From a virus: 64,000 nucleotides of DNA. The stretch lies in IMG/VR virus record IMGVR_UViG_3300042938_001544, positions 26,539 through 90,538 of that record; one strand, given 5' to 3'. The translations under genes were made by a program, and so were the position numbers. This document shows, in pieces, positions 1-7,167 of the stretch. The notes under the pieces were generated by a model, which did not search any database, was not told the DNA's origin, and was given only the letters and a program-made list of their open reading frames with translations. The first letter of the stretch is position 1. Each line of letters starts with the position of its first letter.

Positions 1-2
1 GT

Positions 3-683
3 GTTGGCATGGGAAATCCAAATAAGAAAAAAGTATACTCAAACAAACCTAACCAAGAAGGTGGTTTCAAAACTGTGAAAAAAACAGTTAATAAAACTAT
101 GGGTACTGGTAAAGCGAAATTTGAATACAAAGACGGTGAAAATCTTGACGGTGATATGAAAACTGTTAAAAAGGTTGAAACCAAAGAAGCATCAAGAACT
201 TTAGGAAACGGTTCTAACTTTAGAAAGGGTGGTTTATCAAAACCAAGAGCTCACTCTAAATTTAATACCGCAATCCAAAAAGAGAGTGTTGATAACAAAG
301 AATTACAAGTTCTTAGAGAAAAAAATGAAGAGTACAGAAAAGCACTTAACGTTTTCAGAAATAAATTAAACGAAGTTGCAGTGTTTAATTCAAACTTAGC
401 TTATGCTACACGTTTGTTTACAGAACATTCGACATCAAAACAAGAGAAGATTAATATCTTAAGACGTTTTGATAGTGTTGAAACTATTAAAGAATCTAAA
501 AACTTGTATAAGACATTAAAAGATGACCTTTCGGCTACGACAAGTCAACCAATGAATGAATCAATGGAAAGAACCATTCAAAGTTCTCCATCAACAGGTT
601 CTTCGGCTAACTTGATTGAGTCTAAAACATACGAAAATCCTCAGTTCTTAAGAATGAAAGATTTAATGTCAAAATTAAAATAA
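3..683 (+). CDS. Prohead core/scaffold-like protein, 5' end open
   Basis: This gene lies directly before the major capsid protein, the place of the T4 core scaffold gene 22. The first ATG is at 9, but the frame stays open to the window edge and the ATG has no A-rich leader, so the true start may lie upstream. The N-terminal 90 residues are Lys-rich and low in complexity. Residues about 95-175 are predicted helical, with heptad-like charge and a stretch of the kind seen in phage scaffolds (FNSNLAYATRLFTEH, then KQEKINILRRFD). The C-terminus ends in a Lys-rich tail (MKDLMSKLK). The scaffold role is inferred from position and composition. No catalytic motif is visible. Confidence 0.6.
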   Translation, partial: VGMGNPNKKKVYSNKPNQEGGFKTVKKTVNKTMGTGKAKFEYKDGENLDGDMKTVKKVETKEASRTLGNGSNFRKGGLSKPRAHSKFNTAIQKESVDNKELQVLREKNEEYRKALNVFRNKLNEVAVFNSNLAYATRLFTEHSTSKQEKINILRRFDSVETIKESKNLYKTLKDDLSATTSQPMNESMERTIQSSPSTGSSANLIESKTYENPQFLRMKDLMSKLK

Positions 684-715
684 AATAAACTAAAAAATTA
701 ATAAAAACCAAAAAA

Positions 716-2587
716 ATGGGAGCATTATTAGAATCAGGTCTTGTTGGTAACATCGGGTTAAAACACCTTAAAGTTATCAAAGAAGATACTATCAACAAAT
801 GGGATAAATTAGGATTCCTAGAAGGCCTTAAAGGTCACCTAAAAGAAAACGTAGCTCAGTTATATGAGAACCAAGCGTCTTTCTTAATTAACGAAGCAAC
901 GTCTGACGGGTCTTCAGGTTCATTTGAAACTGTTGTATTCCCTATCGTAAGACGTGTATTCTCTAAATTATTAGCGAATGACATCGTATCAGTACAAGCG
1001 ATGAATTTACCAATCGGTAAATTATTCTTCTTTGTACCTAAAATTCAAGGGTATTCAGGTGGTACTAACACTCCATGGAGTGATGTATCTTCAGGAGACC
1101 ACTACGCACCACTAGGAGCACCAAACGGACCAACATCTCAAAATGCAGGTTACACAGGAACTGGAGCGGTTGCTAAAAACCTTTATGACTTATTCTACGA
1201 AGGAACTGAACCAGGTTTAGACCCAGCAGGTTTATTCGATTATTCAAAAGGTCGTTGGTCAGCAATCACTGCAAGTACGTTGATTCAAGCATGGTCAAAT
1301 GGGTCATTAGTTGATGCAACTATTAATGATGGTGCACCAGCAAATGGTATTGAAATTGCTTCAGGTAACACAAGAAAAGTTATTGTTAAAATGTGTGGTT
1401 TCGCTGATACAGGAGCTGGTAAATTAATCGGACCTGACGGTAATGAAATGGATACAGAATCTTTCTTATCTGATTTAGTTATCTTTACAGGTGCTGGTTT
1501 AACAGTTGCTGAAGGTTCTCCATGTACAGTTTCAACAGGAGCATTATTGTTCAGAGTTGTTACTCAACAATATGGTAAAGGAATCGTTTCTTACGGTAAT
1601 ACAGTTCAAACTAATTGGCCAGCGGCATCAGGTAATAACCCTGCAGGTAACGGTGGTTCGTTTAAAACCGTATGTGACGCTAACGGATGTATCTACTTAG
1701 AAGTTGATTTATCTTGTCCAGTATGTGCTGATTGTGATTCTACATCTTTAGATGGTTACACAGGTACTACTATTACTGAAGCGTCTTCAGGAACATCATT
1801 CTACGCAGCGTTCAGACGTTACGAACAATTAGAATTTGAAGATAAAATCGGTGAGGTTTCTTTCGACTTAGATTCAGTTACTGTATCTGTTACAGAAAGA
1901 AAATTAAGAGCACAATGGTCTCCTGAGTTAGCTCAAGACGTTGCTGCATTCCACAACATCGATGCTGAAGCTGAATTAACGGCTTTATTATCTGAACAAG
2001 TTGCTGCTGAAATCGACCGTGAAATCTTAAGAGATTTACGTAAAGGTGCGGCATGGAACTTACGTTGGGATTACAACGGATGGAGAAGAATTTCTCAAAC
2101 TACATCTTATACTCAAAAAGATTGGAATCAAACATTAATTACTGCAATTAACCAATTGTCAGCACAAATCCACAAATCTACATTAAGAGGTGGAGCTAAC
2201 TGGATTGTAGTTTCTTCTGAGATTTCGGCTATTTTTGATGATTTAGAGTACTTCCACGTATCTAACGCGTCTCCAGAGCAAGACCAATACAACATGGGTA
2301 TTGAAAGAGTTGGAACATTAGCAGGTCGTTACCAAGTTTACCGTGACCCTTACTTCCCAGCTAACACAGTGTTAGTAGGACATAAAGGAACGTCATTGTT
2401 AGACACAGGTTACATCTACGCACCGTATGTACCATTACAATTAACACCTACAATGTATAACCCATTCAACTTCACACCTATTAAAGGTATTATGACACGT
2501 TACGCTAAGAAAATGGTTAACAACCGTTTCTACGGACGTATCACAGTTGATGGAGTTAGAACATTCGACTTAAGAGAATTGAGATAA
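716..2587 (+). CDS. 23: Major capsid protein, T4 gp23-like
   Basis: The 623-residue protein has the T4 gp23 pattern: an N-terminal helical delta domain, then a conserved block with IVRRVFSKLLANDIVSVQAMN near residue 75 and a C-terminal block (PFNFTPIKGIMTRYAKKMV) typical of T4-type capsid subunits. FLINE at residues 56-60, followed by ATSDG, fits the (L/I)xE site where the T4 prohead protease matures gp23, so the mature chain probably begins at Ala61. It is about 100 residues longer than T4 gp23. Extra sequence at about 130-360 includes a Cys cluster (CDANGC, CPVCADC) and may form an insertion domain exposed on the capsid. The start has an A-rich leader and no late-promoter motif, so the gene is probably read from upstream. 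A strong terminator follows. Confidence 0.92.
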   Translation: MGALLESGLVGNIGLKHLKVIKEDTINKWDKLGFLEGLKGHLKENVAQLYENQASFLINEATSDGSSGSFETVVFPIVRRVFSKLLANDIVSVQAMNLPIGKLFFFVPKIQGYSGGTNTPWSDVSSGDHYAPLGAPNGPTSQNAGYTGTGAVAKNLYDLFYEGTEPGLDPAGLFDYSKGRWSAITASTLIQAWSNGSLVDATINDGAPANGIEIASGNTRKVIVKMCGFADTGAGKLIGPDGNEMDTESFLSDLVIFTGAGLTVAEGSPCTVSTGALLFRVVTQQYGKGIVSYGNTVQTNWPAASGNNPAGNGGSFKTVCDANGCIYLEVDLSCPVCADCDSTSLDGYTGTTITEASSGTSFYAAFRRYEQLEFEDKIGEVSFDLDSVTVSVTERKLRAQWSPELAQDVAAFHNIDAEAELTALLSEQVAAEIDREILRDLRKGAAWNLRWDYNGWRRISQTTSYTQKDWNQTLITAINQLSAQIHKSTLRGGANWIVVSSEISAIFDDLEYFHVSNASPEQDQYNMGIERVGTLAGRYQVYRDPYFPANTVLVGHKGTSLLDTGYIYAPYVPLQLTPTMYNPFNFTPIKGIMTRYAKKMVNNRFYGRITVDGVRTFDLRELR

Positions 2588-2607
2588 TCAACATCTTAAA
2601 TAATATG

Positions 2608-2637
2608 AAAAGGGACGAGTAATCGTCCCTTTTTTTG
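2608..2637 (+). terminator. Intrinsic terminator after the capsid gene
   Basis: A perfect 8-bp stem (AGGGACGA / TCGTCCCT, 2611-2618 and 2623-2630) with a GTAA loop is followed by six T and preceded by A that can pair with them. Confidence 0.93.
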
Positions 2638-2646
2638 TTTTACAAG

Positions 2647-2654
2647 TATTTATA
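2647..2654 (+). promoter_or_regulatory. Late-promoter-like motif TATTTATA
   Basis: Exact TATTTATA, 4 nt before the ATG at 2659. If it works like a T4 late promoter the transcript would be almost leaderless. Confidence 0.55.
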
Positions 2655-2658
2655 TTAT

Positions 2659-3072
2659 ATGAGCGAATTACGTAGATTAATCAAAGAACATTTATTATTA
2701 GAAAAGAAAATTGGGCATATTATGGCCAAAATAGAAATTGCCTTTGGTTTTGAGATTGATAGAACTACCCACGCATATGAAAGAAAAAACAGAACTGATA
2801 TTCCTGATTATAATGATAGAGAAATATCTAACGGTGAATTAAAATATATAATTGAGAGTTGTAGACGAGAAATTGCGGAAGGAATTACCACAGGAGAGAT
2901 TAAAGATGATGTAGCATTTGTTATTAAATCAAAAGAAAAAGAAATCGCTATGGTCATAGTACCAAAACATGGTGGTGGCTCCTATTGGAAATTACTTATA
3001 ATTACCGTTTTTAGAGAATCGTATGATTTATCTTTTAGAGTTGGTAAAGACCAATTTGTTATTTGGATTTAA
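2659..3072 (+). CDS. Small protein with LxE-ending leader, possible internal head protein
   Basis: I do not recognise the family. I choose the ATG at 2659 (MSELRRLIKEH) over a TTG further upstream because the TATTTATA motif sits just before it. The 137-residue protein opens with an amphipathic helix ending in HLLLE, which resembles the capsid-targeting leaders cleaved by T4-type prohead protease. The same kind of leader occurs in neighbouring genes. The rest is a compact alpha/beta protein rich in charge, with a segment (VAFVIKSKEKEIAMVIV) that looks like paired beta strands. An internal ATG at residue 22 (MAKIEIAFG) is an alternative start. Packaging into the head is inferred. Confidence 0.6.
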   Translation: MSELRRLIKEHLLLEKKIGHIMAKIEIAFGFEIDRTTHAYERKNRTDIPDYNDREISNGELKYIIESCRREIAEGITTGEIKDDVAFVIKSKEKEIAMVIVPKHGGGSYWKLLIITVFRESYDLSFRVGKDQFVIWI

Positions 3073-3182
3073 AAAAGAACGGGACTTAGTATCTAAATCG
3101 TTTCTATCCCGTTCAAATTAGGAGGTTTTCGTCCTAACCATTATGATTGATTTAGTTGTATCTGAATCGTTTCCCTCAACCA
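3066..3182 (-). ncRNA. Candidate small RNA with two GAAACGATTYAGATAC repeats
   Basis: Read on the minus strand, this gap holds a complete transcription unit. A promoter (TTG, 19 nt, TATCTTTG) ends at 3188, and about 110 nt later comes an intrinsic terminator. The RNA carries two copies of GAAACGATT(C/T)AGATAC: one near the 5' end (3158-3173) and one in the 22-nt loop of the terminator hairpin (3088-3103). Between them is a small hairpin, TTAGGA/TCCTAA (3118-3123 and 3132-3137). No open frame of useful length is present. Presenting a repeated single-stranded word in a loop is typical of antisense or protein-binding small RNAs. The target is unknown. Confidence 0.6.
3071..3114 (-). terminator. 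Intrinsic terminator of the small RNA
   Basis: On the minus strand, GAACGGGA (3114-3107) pairs with TCCCGTTC (3084-3077) across a 22-nt loop and is followed by six U (3076-3071). No T-run follows on the plus strand, so it acts leftward. Confidence 0.78.
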
Positions 3183-3187
3183 CATTA

Positions 3188-3217
3188 CAAAGATAAGTAA
3201 ATATACTGAATCCACAA
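3188..3217 (-). promoter_or_regulatory. Bacteroidota-type promoter for the small RNA
   Basis: On the minus strand TTG (3217-3215) is separated by 19 nt from TATCTTTG (3195-3188). This fits the known Bacteroidota consensus TTG-N19-21-TAnnTTTG. Start of transcription is expected near 3182. Confidence 0.62.
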
Positions 3218-3238
3218 CTTTTTTTTCGAAAAAACAGA

Positions 3239-3246
3239 TATTTATA
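3239..3246 (+). promoter_or_regulatory. Late-promoter-like motif TATTTATA
   Basis: Exact motif, 18 nt before the ATG at 3265. Confidence 0.6.
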
Positions 3247-3264
3247 TATTAAACAGAAATAGGT

Positions 3265-4140
3265 ATGAAAAAATTATATTTTTTAAATGAAGAAGAATCT
3301 AAAAGAATTCTAAATCTTCATAAAGAAGCAACTAAAAAACAATATCTTAAAGAAGACGACACTATGATGTCATCTGAAAATGAGTTAGCCGAAGATGGTG
3401 TAATGGCGTCAATGGCAACAGGTGCTGCAATTGGTGGAGCCGTTGGTTTAGTTCCAGGAGCAATTATCGGTGGAGCGATTGGATTAATTAACGGATTAAT
3501 TAATGGTGGGAATTATTCTTACAAAGGTGCCGAAAAAATTTTACAAGCTTGTGGAAATTTAAAAGAAGTTGGTAAATCAACACTGAGTAGAGCCACATTA
3601 AATGGTATTGCCGATGGTATTAACGCAGCGGTTGATGGTATGGGTACTGATGAGGATGCAATTAAAAGTAATCTACAAAAAATCACAACAATTCCTGATT
3701 TATGTGCGATGTCAAACATATATAATACAAGACATGGTGAAAGTTTATTCGCAGCAATTGATGGGGACATCGATTCTGAGGGTGAATGGAAACAATATGT
3801 TTTTTTACCATTATTAGACGCATATGAAAACAGTGTTGACCTTGGTAAAAAATTGGCGGCACAAAAGGAATCAAGTGTCGTAAAGGGATTTGAAAAATTT
3901 CCTTGTATTCCAAGTAACCCAAAAGCGAAATCATCAAAATTGAGTGACGGTAGTATTGCTTACATAATTGATGGGGTGGTTTATTACGGGAATGGTAGAA
4001 AAAAATTGGTCGACGGAACTATGGCCAGTTATTCTTGTGGTAAAGAATCGTCTAATACTAAGACAAATACTAAGACAAAAGTTAAACAACCAACAATACC
4101 TTCAGATACAGATTTAGATATGGTATTGACTAAACTTTAA
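3265..4140 (+). CDS. Glycine-zipper and annexin-like putative virion protein
   Basis: The 291-residue protein begins with a leader (EEESKRILNLHKEATKKQYLKE) that shares the ES-x-x-ILNLH pattern with the next gene and ends in LKE, a possible prohead-protease site. Residues about 50-80 form a glycine zipper (GAAIGGAVGLVPGAIIGGAIG), a pattern that can insert in membranes. Residues about 120-170 contain DGMGTDEDAIKSNL and then SNIYNTRHGESLFAAIDGDI, which matches the annexin repeat (GxGTDE, then a helix ending in a D/E cap). One annexin-type repeat is visible, not four. The C-terminal third is Lys/Ser/Thr-rich. A part in membrane passage during DNA delivery would fit these features but is inferred. 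Confidence 0.7.
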   Translation: MKKLYFLNEEESKRILNLHKEATKKQYLKEDDTMMSSENELAEDGVMASMATGAAIGGAVGLVPGAIIGGAIGLINGLINGGNYSYKGAEKILQACGNLKEVGKSTLSRATLNGIADGINAAVDGMGTDEDAIKSNLQKITTIPDLCAMSNIYNTRHGESLFAAIDGDIDSEGEWKQYVFLPLLDAYENSVDLGKKLAAQKESSVVKGFEKFPCIPSNPKAKSSKLSDGSIAYIIDGVVYYGNGRKKLVDGTMASYSCGKESSNTKTNTKTKVKQPTIPSDTDLDMVLTKL

Positions 4141-4156
4141 ATTATTAATTATTAAA

Positions 4157-4639
4157 ATGAAGAAAATTATAAAAATAACTGAATCTGAAAAAGAGTCTAT
4201 TTTAAATTTACATAACACGTATAAAAATAGATTAATGGAACAAACACCAGCTCCTGTAACTGCAGCTCCTGCAACCGCAACTCCTGCAACCGCAGCTCCT
4301 GCAACCGCAGCTCCTGCATCCCAAGATAGAAAAGTAGATTGTACAACAACTAAAAATCCTACAAGATGTAAACAAAAAGTTTTAGATGTACAAGTTAAAA
4401 TTAACGATAAATGTACTAAGATATCTAAAAAATTAGTTGAGGATGGTATATACGGTACTAATACTATGAACGCAATTAATGCTTGTACGGGTATTGATTT
4501 GAGTAAAAGTTCGGGAACTCAAACACCCGCAGGAGTACAAACACCTGCAGGAGTACAAACACCCGCAGGAGTACAAACACCCGCTGGAACTACAGTTGCG
4601 TCAGCAACAGATGAACCTGTTGATAGCTTAACGGTTTAA
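4157..4639 (+). CDS. Peptidoglycan-binding-domain protein with Ala/Pro/Thr linkers
   Basis: The 160-residue protein starts with the same kind of leader as its upstream neighbour (TESEKESILNLHNTYKNRLMEQ), ending in LME. An AP/AT-rich linker follows (about residues 30-53). Residues about 70-115 resemble a peptidoglycan-binding domain of the PGBD-1 type: VQVKINDKC, then the hallmark LVEDGIYGTNTMNAINAC, comparable to family cores of the form DGIFGPKT. Four Cys lie around it. After it come four copies of TPAGVQ (DNA repeats at 4519-4590). It lies 16 bp after the previous gene and so is probably in one operon. It overlaps the convergent methylglyoxal synthase by 4 bp. It may bind the host wall after delivery or on the virion. 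Confidence 0.68.
   Translation: MKKIIKITESEKESILNLHNTYKNRLMEQTPAPVTAAPATATPATAAPATAAPASQDRKVDCTTTKNPTRCKQKVLDVQVKINDKCTKISKKLVEDGIYGTNTMNAINACTGIDLSKSSGTQTPAGVQTPAGVQTPAGVQTPAGTTVASATDEPVDSLTV
4519..4590 (+). repeat. Tandem 18-bp repeat encoding TPAGVQ
   Basis: About four units of an 18-bp sequence (ACACCCGCAGGAGTACAA and one-base variants) run in tandem inside the peptidoglycan-binding gene. A shorter Ala/Thr/Pro repeat (GCAACCGCAGCTCCT) lies at about 4262-4318. Confidence 0.85.
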
Positions 4640-5019
4640 TCTTCTAAGGGACTGATTAATCTACTAGCGGTAGAATAATTCGTAGCGATTGCAATGTCAT
4701 GGACATTACAAATTCTTAATAACATACTAACATCTACTTGATGTGGATGAACTTCTAAGGGGTCGATAAAGAATATAACTATATCGACTTCTTTGTTTAC
4801 AATCATTGACGCAATCTGAGCGTCACCACCCATAGGACCACTTAACATCGTCTCAACCTTAGTTAATCCAGCATGTTTTAAATGTTTTCCTGTTGTACCT
4901 GTGGCAACTACTTCAACATTATCTGAAGTGAAGAAAGGTAGTCGTTTCATTACGAATGATACCATATCGGCCTTCTTACCGTCGTGAGCGATTAACGCTA
5001 ATTTAATCTTCTGTTTCAT
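4636..5019 (-). CDS. mgsA: Methylglyoxal synthase
   Basis: The 127-residue protein is a full-length methylglyoxal synthase, the enzyme that turns dihydroxyacetone phosphate into methylglyoxal and phosphate. By alignment to the known family, the catalytic and substrate residues are all present: His12 in IAHDGKK, the phosphate loop TGTTGK (40-45), SGPMGGD with the catalytic Asp66, and FFIDPLEVHPHQVD with Asp86, His93 and Asp96. I start it at the ATG at 5019 because the longer frame adds a tail overlapping the upstream gene and without family match. It overlaps the upstream 77-codon gene by 17 bp, so the two are probably translated together. The enzyme is rare in phages. It could drain host triose phosphate or feed a lethal by-product, but that is inference. 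Confidence 0.93.
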   Translation of the reverse strand: MKQKIKLALIAHDGKKADMVSFVMKRLPFFTSDNVEVVATGTTGKHLKHAGLTKVETMLSGPMGGDAQIASMIVNKEVDIVIFFIDPLEVHPHQVDVSMLLRICNVHDIAIATNYSTASRLISPLED

Positions 5020-5236
5020 TTTTAATTTCCTGTTTTGACATAACTCTAATTGCTCTTGATACAACCTCTGCCTCACCTAAAGAATAAACCCCCTCGTGGT
5101 ATGCCTTCTTAACCGCTTGTATTAATAGGTATGAAGCATTGTCTTTATCCATAGATTGTAGTAGCACGTCTAAATGGTCCTCAGTTAGTAGAGGTATTGT
5201 GTCGAATAGTTTTCCAAATAATTGTTGTTCTTCCAT
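5003..5236 (-). CDS. Small conserved-looking helical protein, unknown function
   Basis: I do not recognise this 77-residue protein. It is acidic and predicted to be all helical (LTEDHLDVLLQSMDKDN, then YLLIQAVKKAYHEG). It starts at an ATG at 5236 and runs 17 bp into the methylglyoxal synthase gene, so it is the first gene of a two-gene operon. It is divergent from the gene at 5285, and the 48-bp space between them holds a TATTTATA motif. A regulatory or binding role beside the synthase is possible but nothing in the sequence proves it. Confidence 0.62.
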   Translation of the reverse strand: MEEQQLFGKLFDTIPLLTEDHLDVLLQSMDKDNASYLLIQAVKKAYHEGVYSLGEAEVVSRAIRVMSKQEIKNETED

Positions 5237-5259
5237 TGTGAAAATATCTTTTTTTGATA

Positions 5260-5267
5260 TATTTATA
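5260..5267 (+). promoter_or_regulatory. Late-promoter-like motif TATTTATA
   Basis: Exact motif, 17 nt before the ATG at 5285. Confidence 0.6.
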
Positions 5268-5284
5268 AGTATACTAAAATATCT

Positions 5285-6730
5285 ATGCTAAATCAATTAA
5301 TAAAGAAAGTATTACTCGAGGCAACTTCTGACAGTAATGGGGGTAGAGGGTCCTATGTTTCTCCTTTACAACCTGGTGTTAGAGAATTTAGTAAAGAGTC
5401 GTTACAACCATTTATAACACCCGTATCAAAGTATGTCAATACTGAGTTGGGATACGACAGTTATGACGGTAAAATGAGTACCCCTAAAAAGAAAATTAAA
5501 AAGATGGAAAATAAAGCAAAAAACATCTCCAATTATATTAAGAATCACCCTACTTTAACATCTGGTGATGATGAAGGTAATAATATAAACCAAACACCTG
5601 GAGGTAAAAAAAGTATTGTACCAATCACAACTCTAAAAGAGTGGATTGAAATAAAAAAAGACACTGTAGTTGTTGGTGAAAAGAAAGTAATTAAACTTAA
5701 CGAAGGTGATATTATTCGAATGGTAAAAAGAATTTTATCTGAACAAGATGATGAAAAAACTTATTATAAGTTAGGTGCAACAGGTTTAGGATTTAAAATT
5801 ATTGATGGAAAATTATACACGGTATTATTTAATAAATCAACAGGTGAAGTAAAACCAGACTACGCATTAAACGGGGAGTTATACGACTTCAAAGTAGATG
5901 TTAAAACAGGTGAAGTACTTGACGAGGACTATAGAACAAATATCGAATTCACAGAGTTTTATTGGAATGATATAGTTCGTTCTGATATACAACCTGGACA
6001 ATATAATAATGTAAGATACAAATTTATTGCCGTGGCACCTGAAGGTGTTCCTAATAAGGCCTCAATCGGTAAACCAGTTGTTTACACGGGTAATATTGTT
6101 GCAGAGGACATAAGTGTCTTAAAATCAATCGGAATGACCGAATCTAAAGATACTACCATTTCACCTATGATGTATTATAAGAAGGGTGGAAAAGGGTATT
6201 ATGTGATGTTATATCCTGGCGCAAGACCTGGTACTGAAGTTACAATTGGTGGGTCATCAAAAAAAACAACACCAACACCGACTAATATTAGTTTGGATAT
6301 TACAGAACCGTTCGTATTTGACAAAACAGAATTAAAACCTGAAGCTCAAGATAAGATTGATAAATTTATTTCTAATTTAAATGGTTACTTGAAAACATAT
6401 CCTAAGTATGGTAAATTCTTATTACAAAACGTCCCATTAATTATCGGATATTCATCAAGAGATAAAGACCCTAACGATAGAATAATTGGTAAATTACCTG
6501 CATGTCAATCATCTAAAACTATTGGTGAGTATAATCAATGTTTATCACAACAAAGAGCAAATACAATCGCTAATATGATTAAAGAGAAAACGGGTATTGT
6601 TATGACCCCTATTGGTAAAGGTGAAACGACTGAGTTCGGGCCAGGATGGACAAAAGAAAAATCAACTACTACTGACCAAACACAACCTAATAGAAGGTTT
6701 GTAATTAAAATTAAAGATTATACAGAATAA
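5285..6730 (+). CDS. Putative internal head protein with C-terminal OmpA-like domain
   Basis: The 481-residue protein opens with MLNQLIKKVLLEATSD. Its LLE-ATSD matches the capsid maturation site INE-ATSD of the major capsid protein, which suggests prohead-protease cleavage at Glu12. A second helix of the same type (IKLNEGDIIRMVKRILSEQ) lies at about residues 138-156. The C-terminal 140 residues look like an OmpA/MotB peptidoglycan-binding domain: EPFVFDKTELKPEAQDKIDKF, then QQRANTIANMI, GKGETTEFG and PNRRFVIKI, the usual order of family motifs. Between the first two lies an insertion with two Cys. A part in the virion or in crossing the cell wall at infection is inferred. A bidirectional terminator follows. 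Confidence 0.7.
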   Translation: MLNQLIKKVLLEATSDSNGGRGSYVSPLQPGVREFSKESLQPFITPVSKYVNTELGYDSYDGKMSTPKKKIKKMENKAKNISNYIKNHPTLTSGDDEGNNINQTPGGKKSIVPITTLKEWIEIKKDTVVVGEKKVIKLNEGDIIRMVKRILSEQDDEKTYYKLGATGLGFKIIDGKLYTVLFNKSTGEVKPDYALNGELYDFKVDVKTGEVLDEDYRTNIEFTEFYWNDIVRSDIQPGQYNNVRYKFIAVAPEGVPNKASIGKPVVYTGNIVAEDISVLKSIGMTESKDTTISPMMYYKKGGKGYYVMLYPGARPGTEVTIGGSSKKTTPTPTNISLDITEPFVFDKTELKPEAQDKIDKFISNLNGYLKTYPKYGKFLLQNVPLIIGYSSRDKDPNDRIIGKLPACQSSKTIGEYNQCLSQQRANTIANMIKEKTGIVMTPIGKGETTEFGPGWTKEKSTTTDQTQPNRRFVIKIKDYTE

Positions 6731-6760
6731 AAAAAAAAGAGGTCATTAGACCTCTTTTTT
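6731..6760. terminator. Bidirectional intrinsic terminator
   Basis: AGAGGTC/GACCTCT stem with an ATTA loop (6738-6755), flanked by an A-run on the left and a T-run on the right, between convergent genes. Confidence 0.92.
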
Positions 6761-6762
6761 AT

Positions 6763-7158
6763 TTAGAACACTTTGATGTTGATAATTTTCTTATCAGTGT
6801 AGTCATCAAAGCAGTAGATTAAAACATACTTACCTAACTTAGGATGAGTATTAGTATGTGGAATACTATCTAATGTGACAACCCCTGTTTTCTTATCTTG
6901 GATATATACGTATGAATCGTATGTGAATTCATTATGTAACGTTTGATTAAGTTTGAAGTCCTTGAAAAATCTAACTGAATCAAGATTAGTGATATCAATC
7001 TTGTATGTGTTAAGTAACAACTTAACGGATACGGAATCTTTAACCCATAAATCACTTAACTCATAGAAGTTCCCCGCCTTCTTAATAGAGGATTCAACCT
7101 GAGCGAAACCAACACATGTGGTTAAGACTAAAACGATGAGTGTGATTAATTTTTTCAT
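6763..7158 (-). CDS. Exported protein with signal peptide, unknown function
   Basis: The 131-residue protein has a clear N-terminal signal peptide (MKKLITLIVLVLTTCVGFAQ). The FAQ ending is characteristic of Bacteroidota exported proteins, so the phage product or its ancestor was made for that type of host. The mature part is short, with predicted beta strands (YVYIQDKKTGVVTL and GKYVLIYCFDD), and no family is recognised. It has no lipobox. TAACTTTG lies just upstream of the start (7170-7163), like the host -7 box, but no matching -33 element is seen. It could act in the periplasm, for example in superinfection exclusion, though that is a guess. Confidence 0.72.
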   Translation of the reverse strand: MKKLITLIVLVLTTCVGFAQVESSIKKAGNFYELSDLWVKDSVSVKLLLNTYKIDITNLDSVRFFKDFKLNQTLHNEFTYDSYVYIQDKKTGVVTLDSIPHTNTHPKLGKYVLIYCFDDYTDKKIINIKVF

Positions 7159-7167
7159 ATTACAAAG

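Noticed and set aside
2635-2658. TTG start giving an N-terminal extension to the gene at 2659
   Set aside because: The extension overlaps the terminator tail and the TATTTATA motif, so the ATG at 2659 is the more likely start.
5020-5076. Longer start for methylglyoxal synthase
   Set aside because: The extra 19 residues (MRQRLYQEQLELCQNRKLK) are the shadow of the overlapping upstream gene; the family begins near MKQKIKLALIAHDG.
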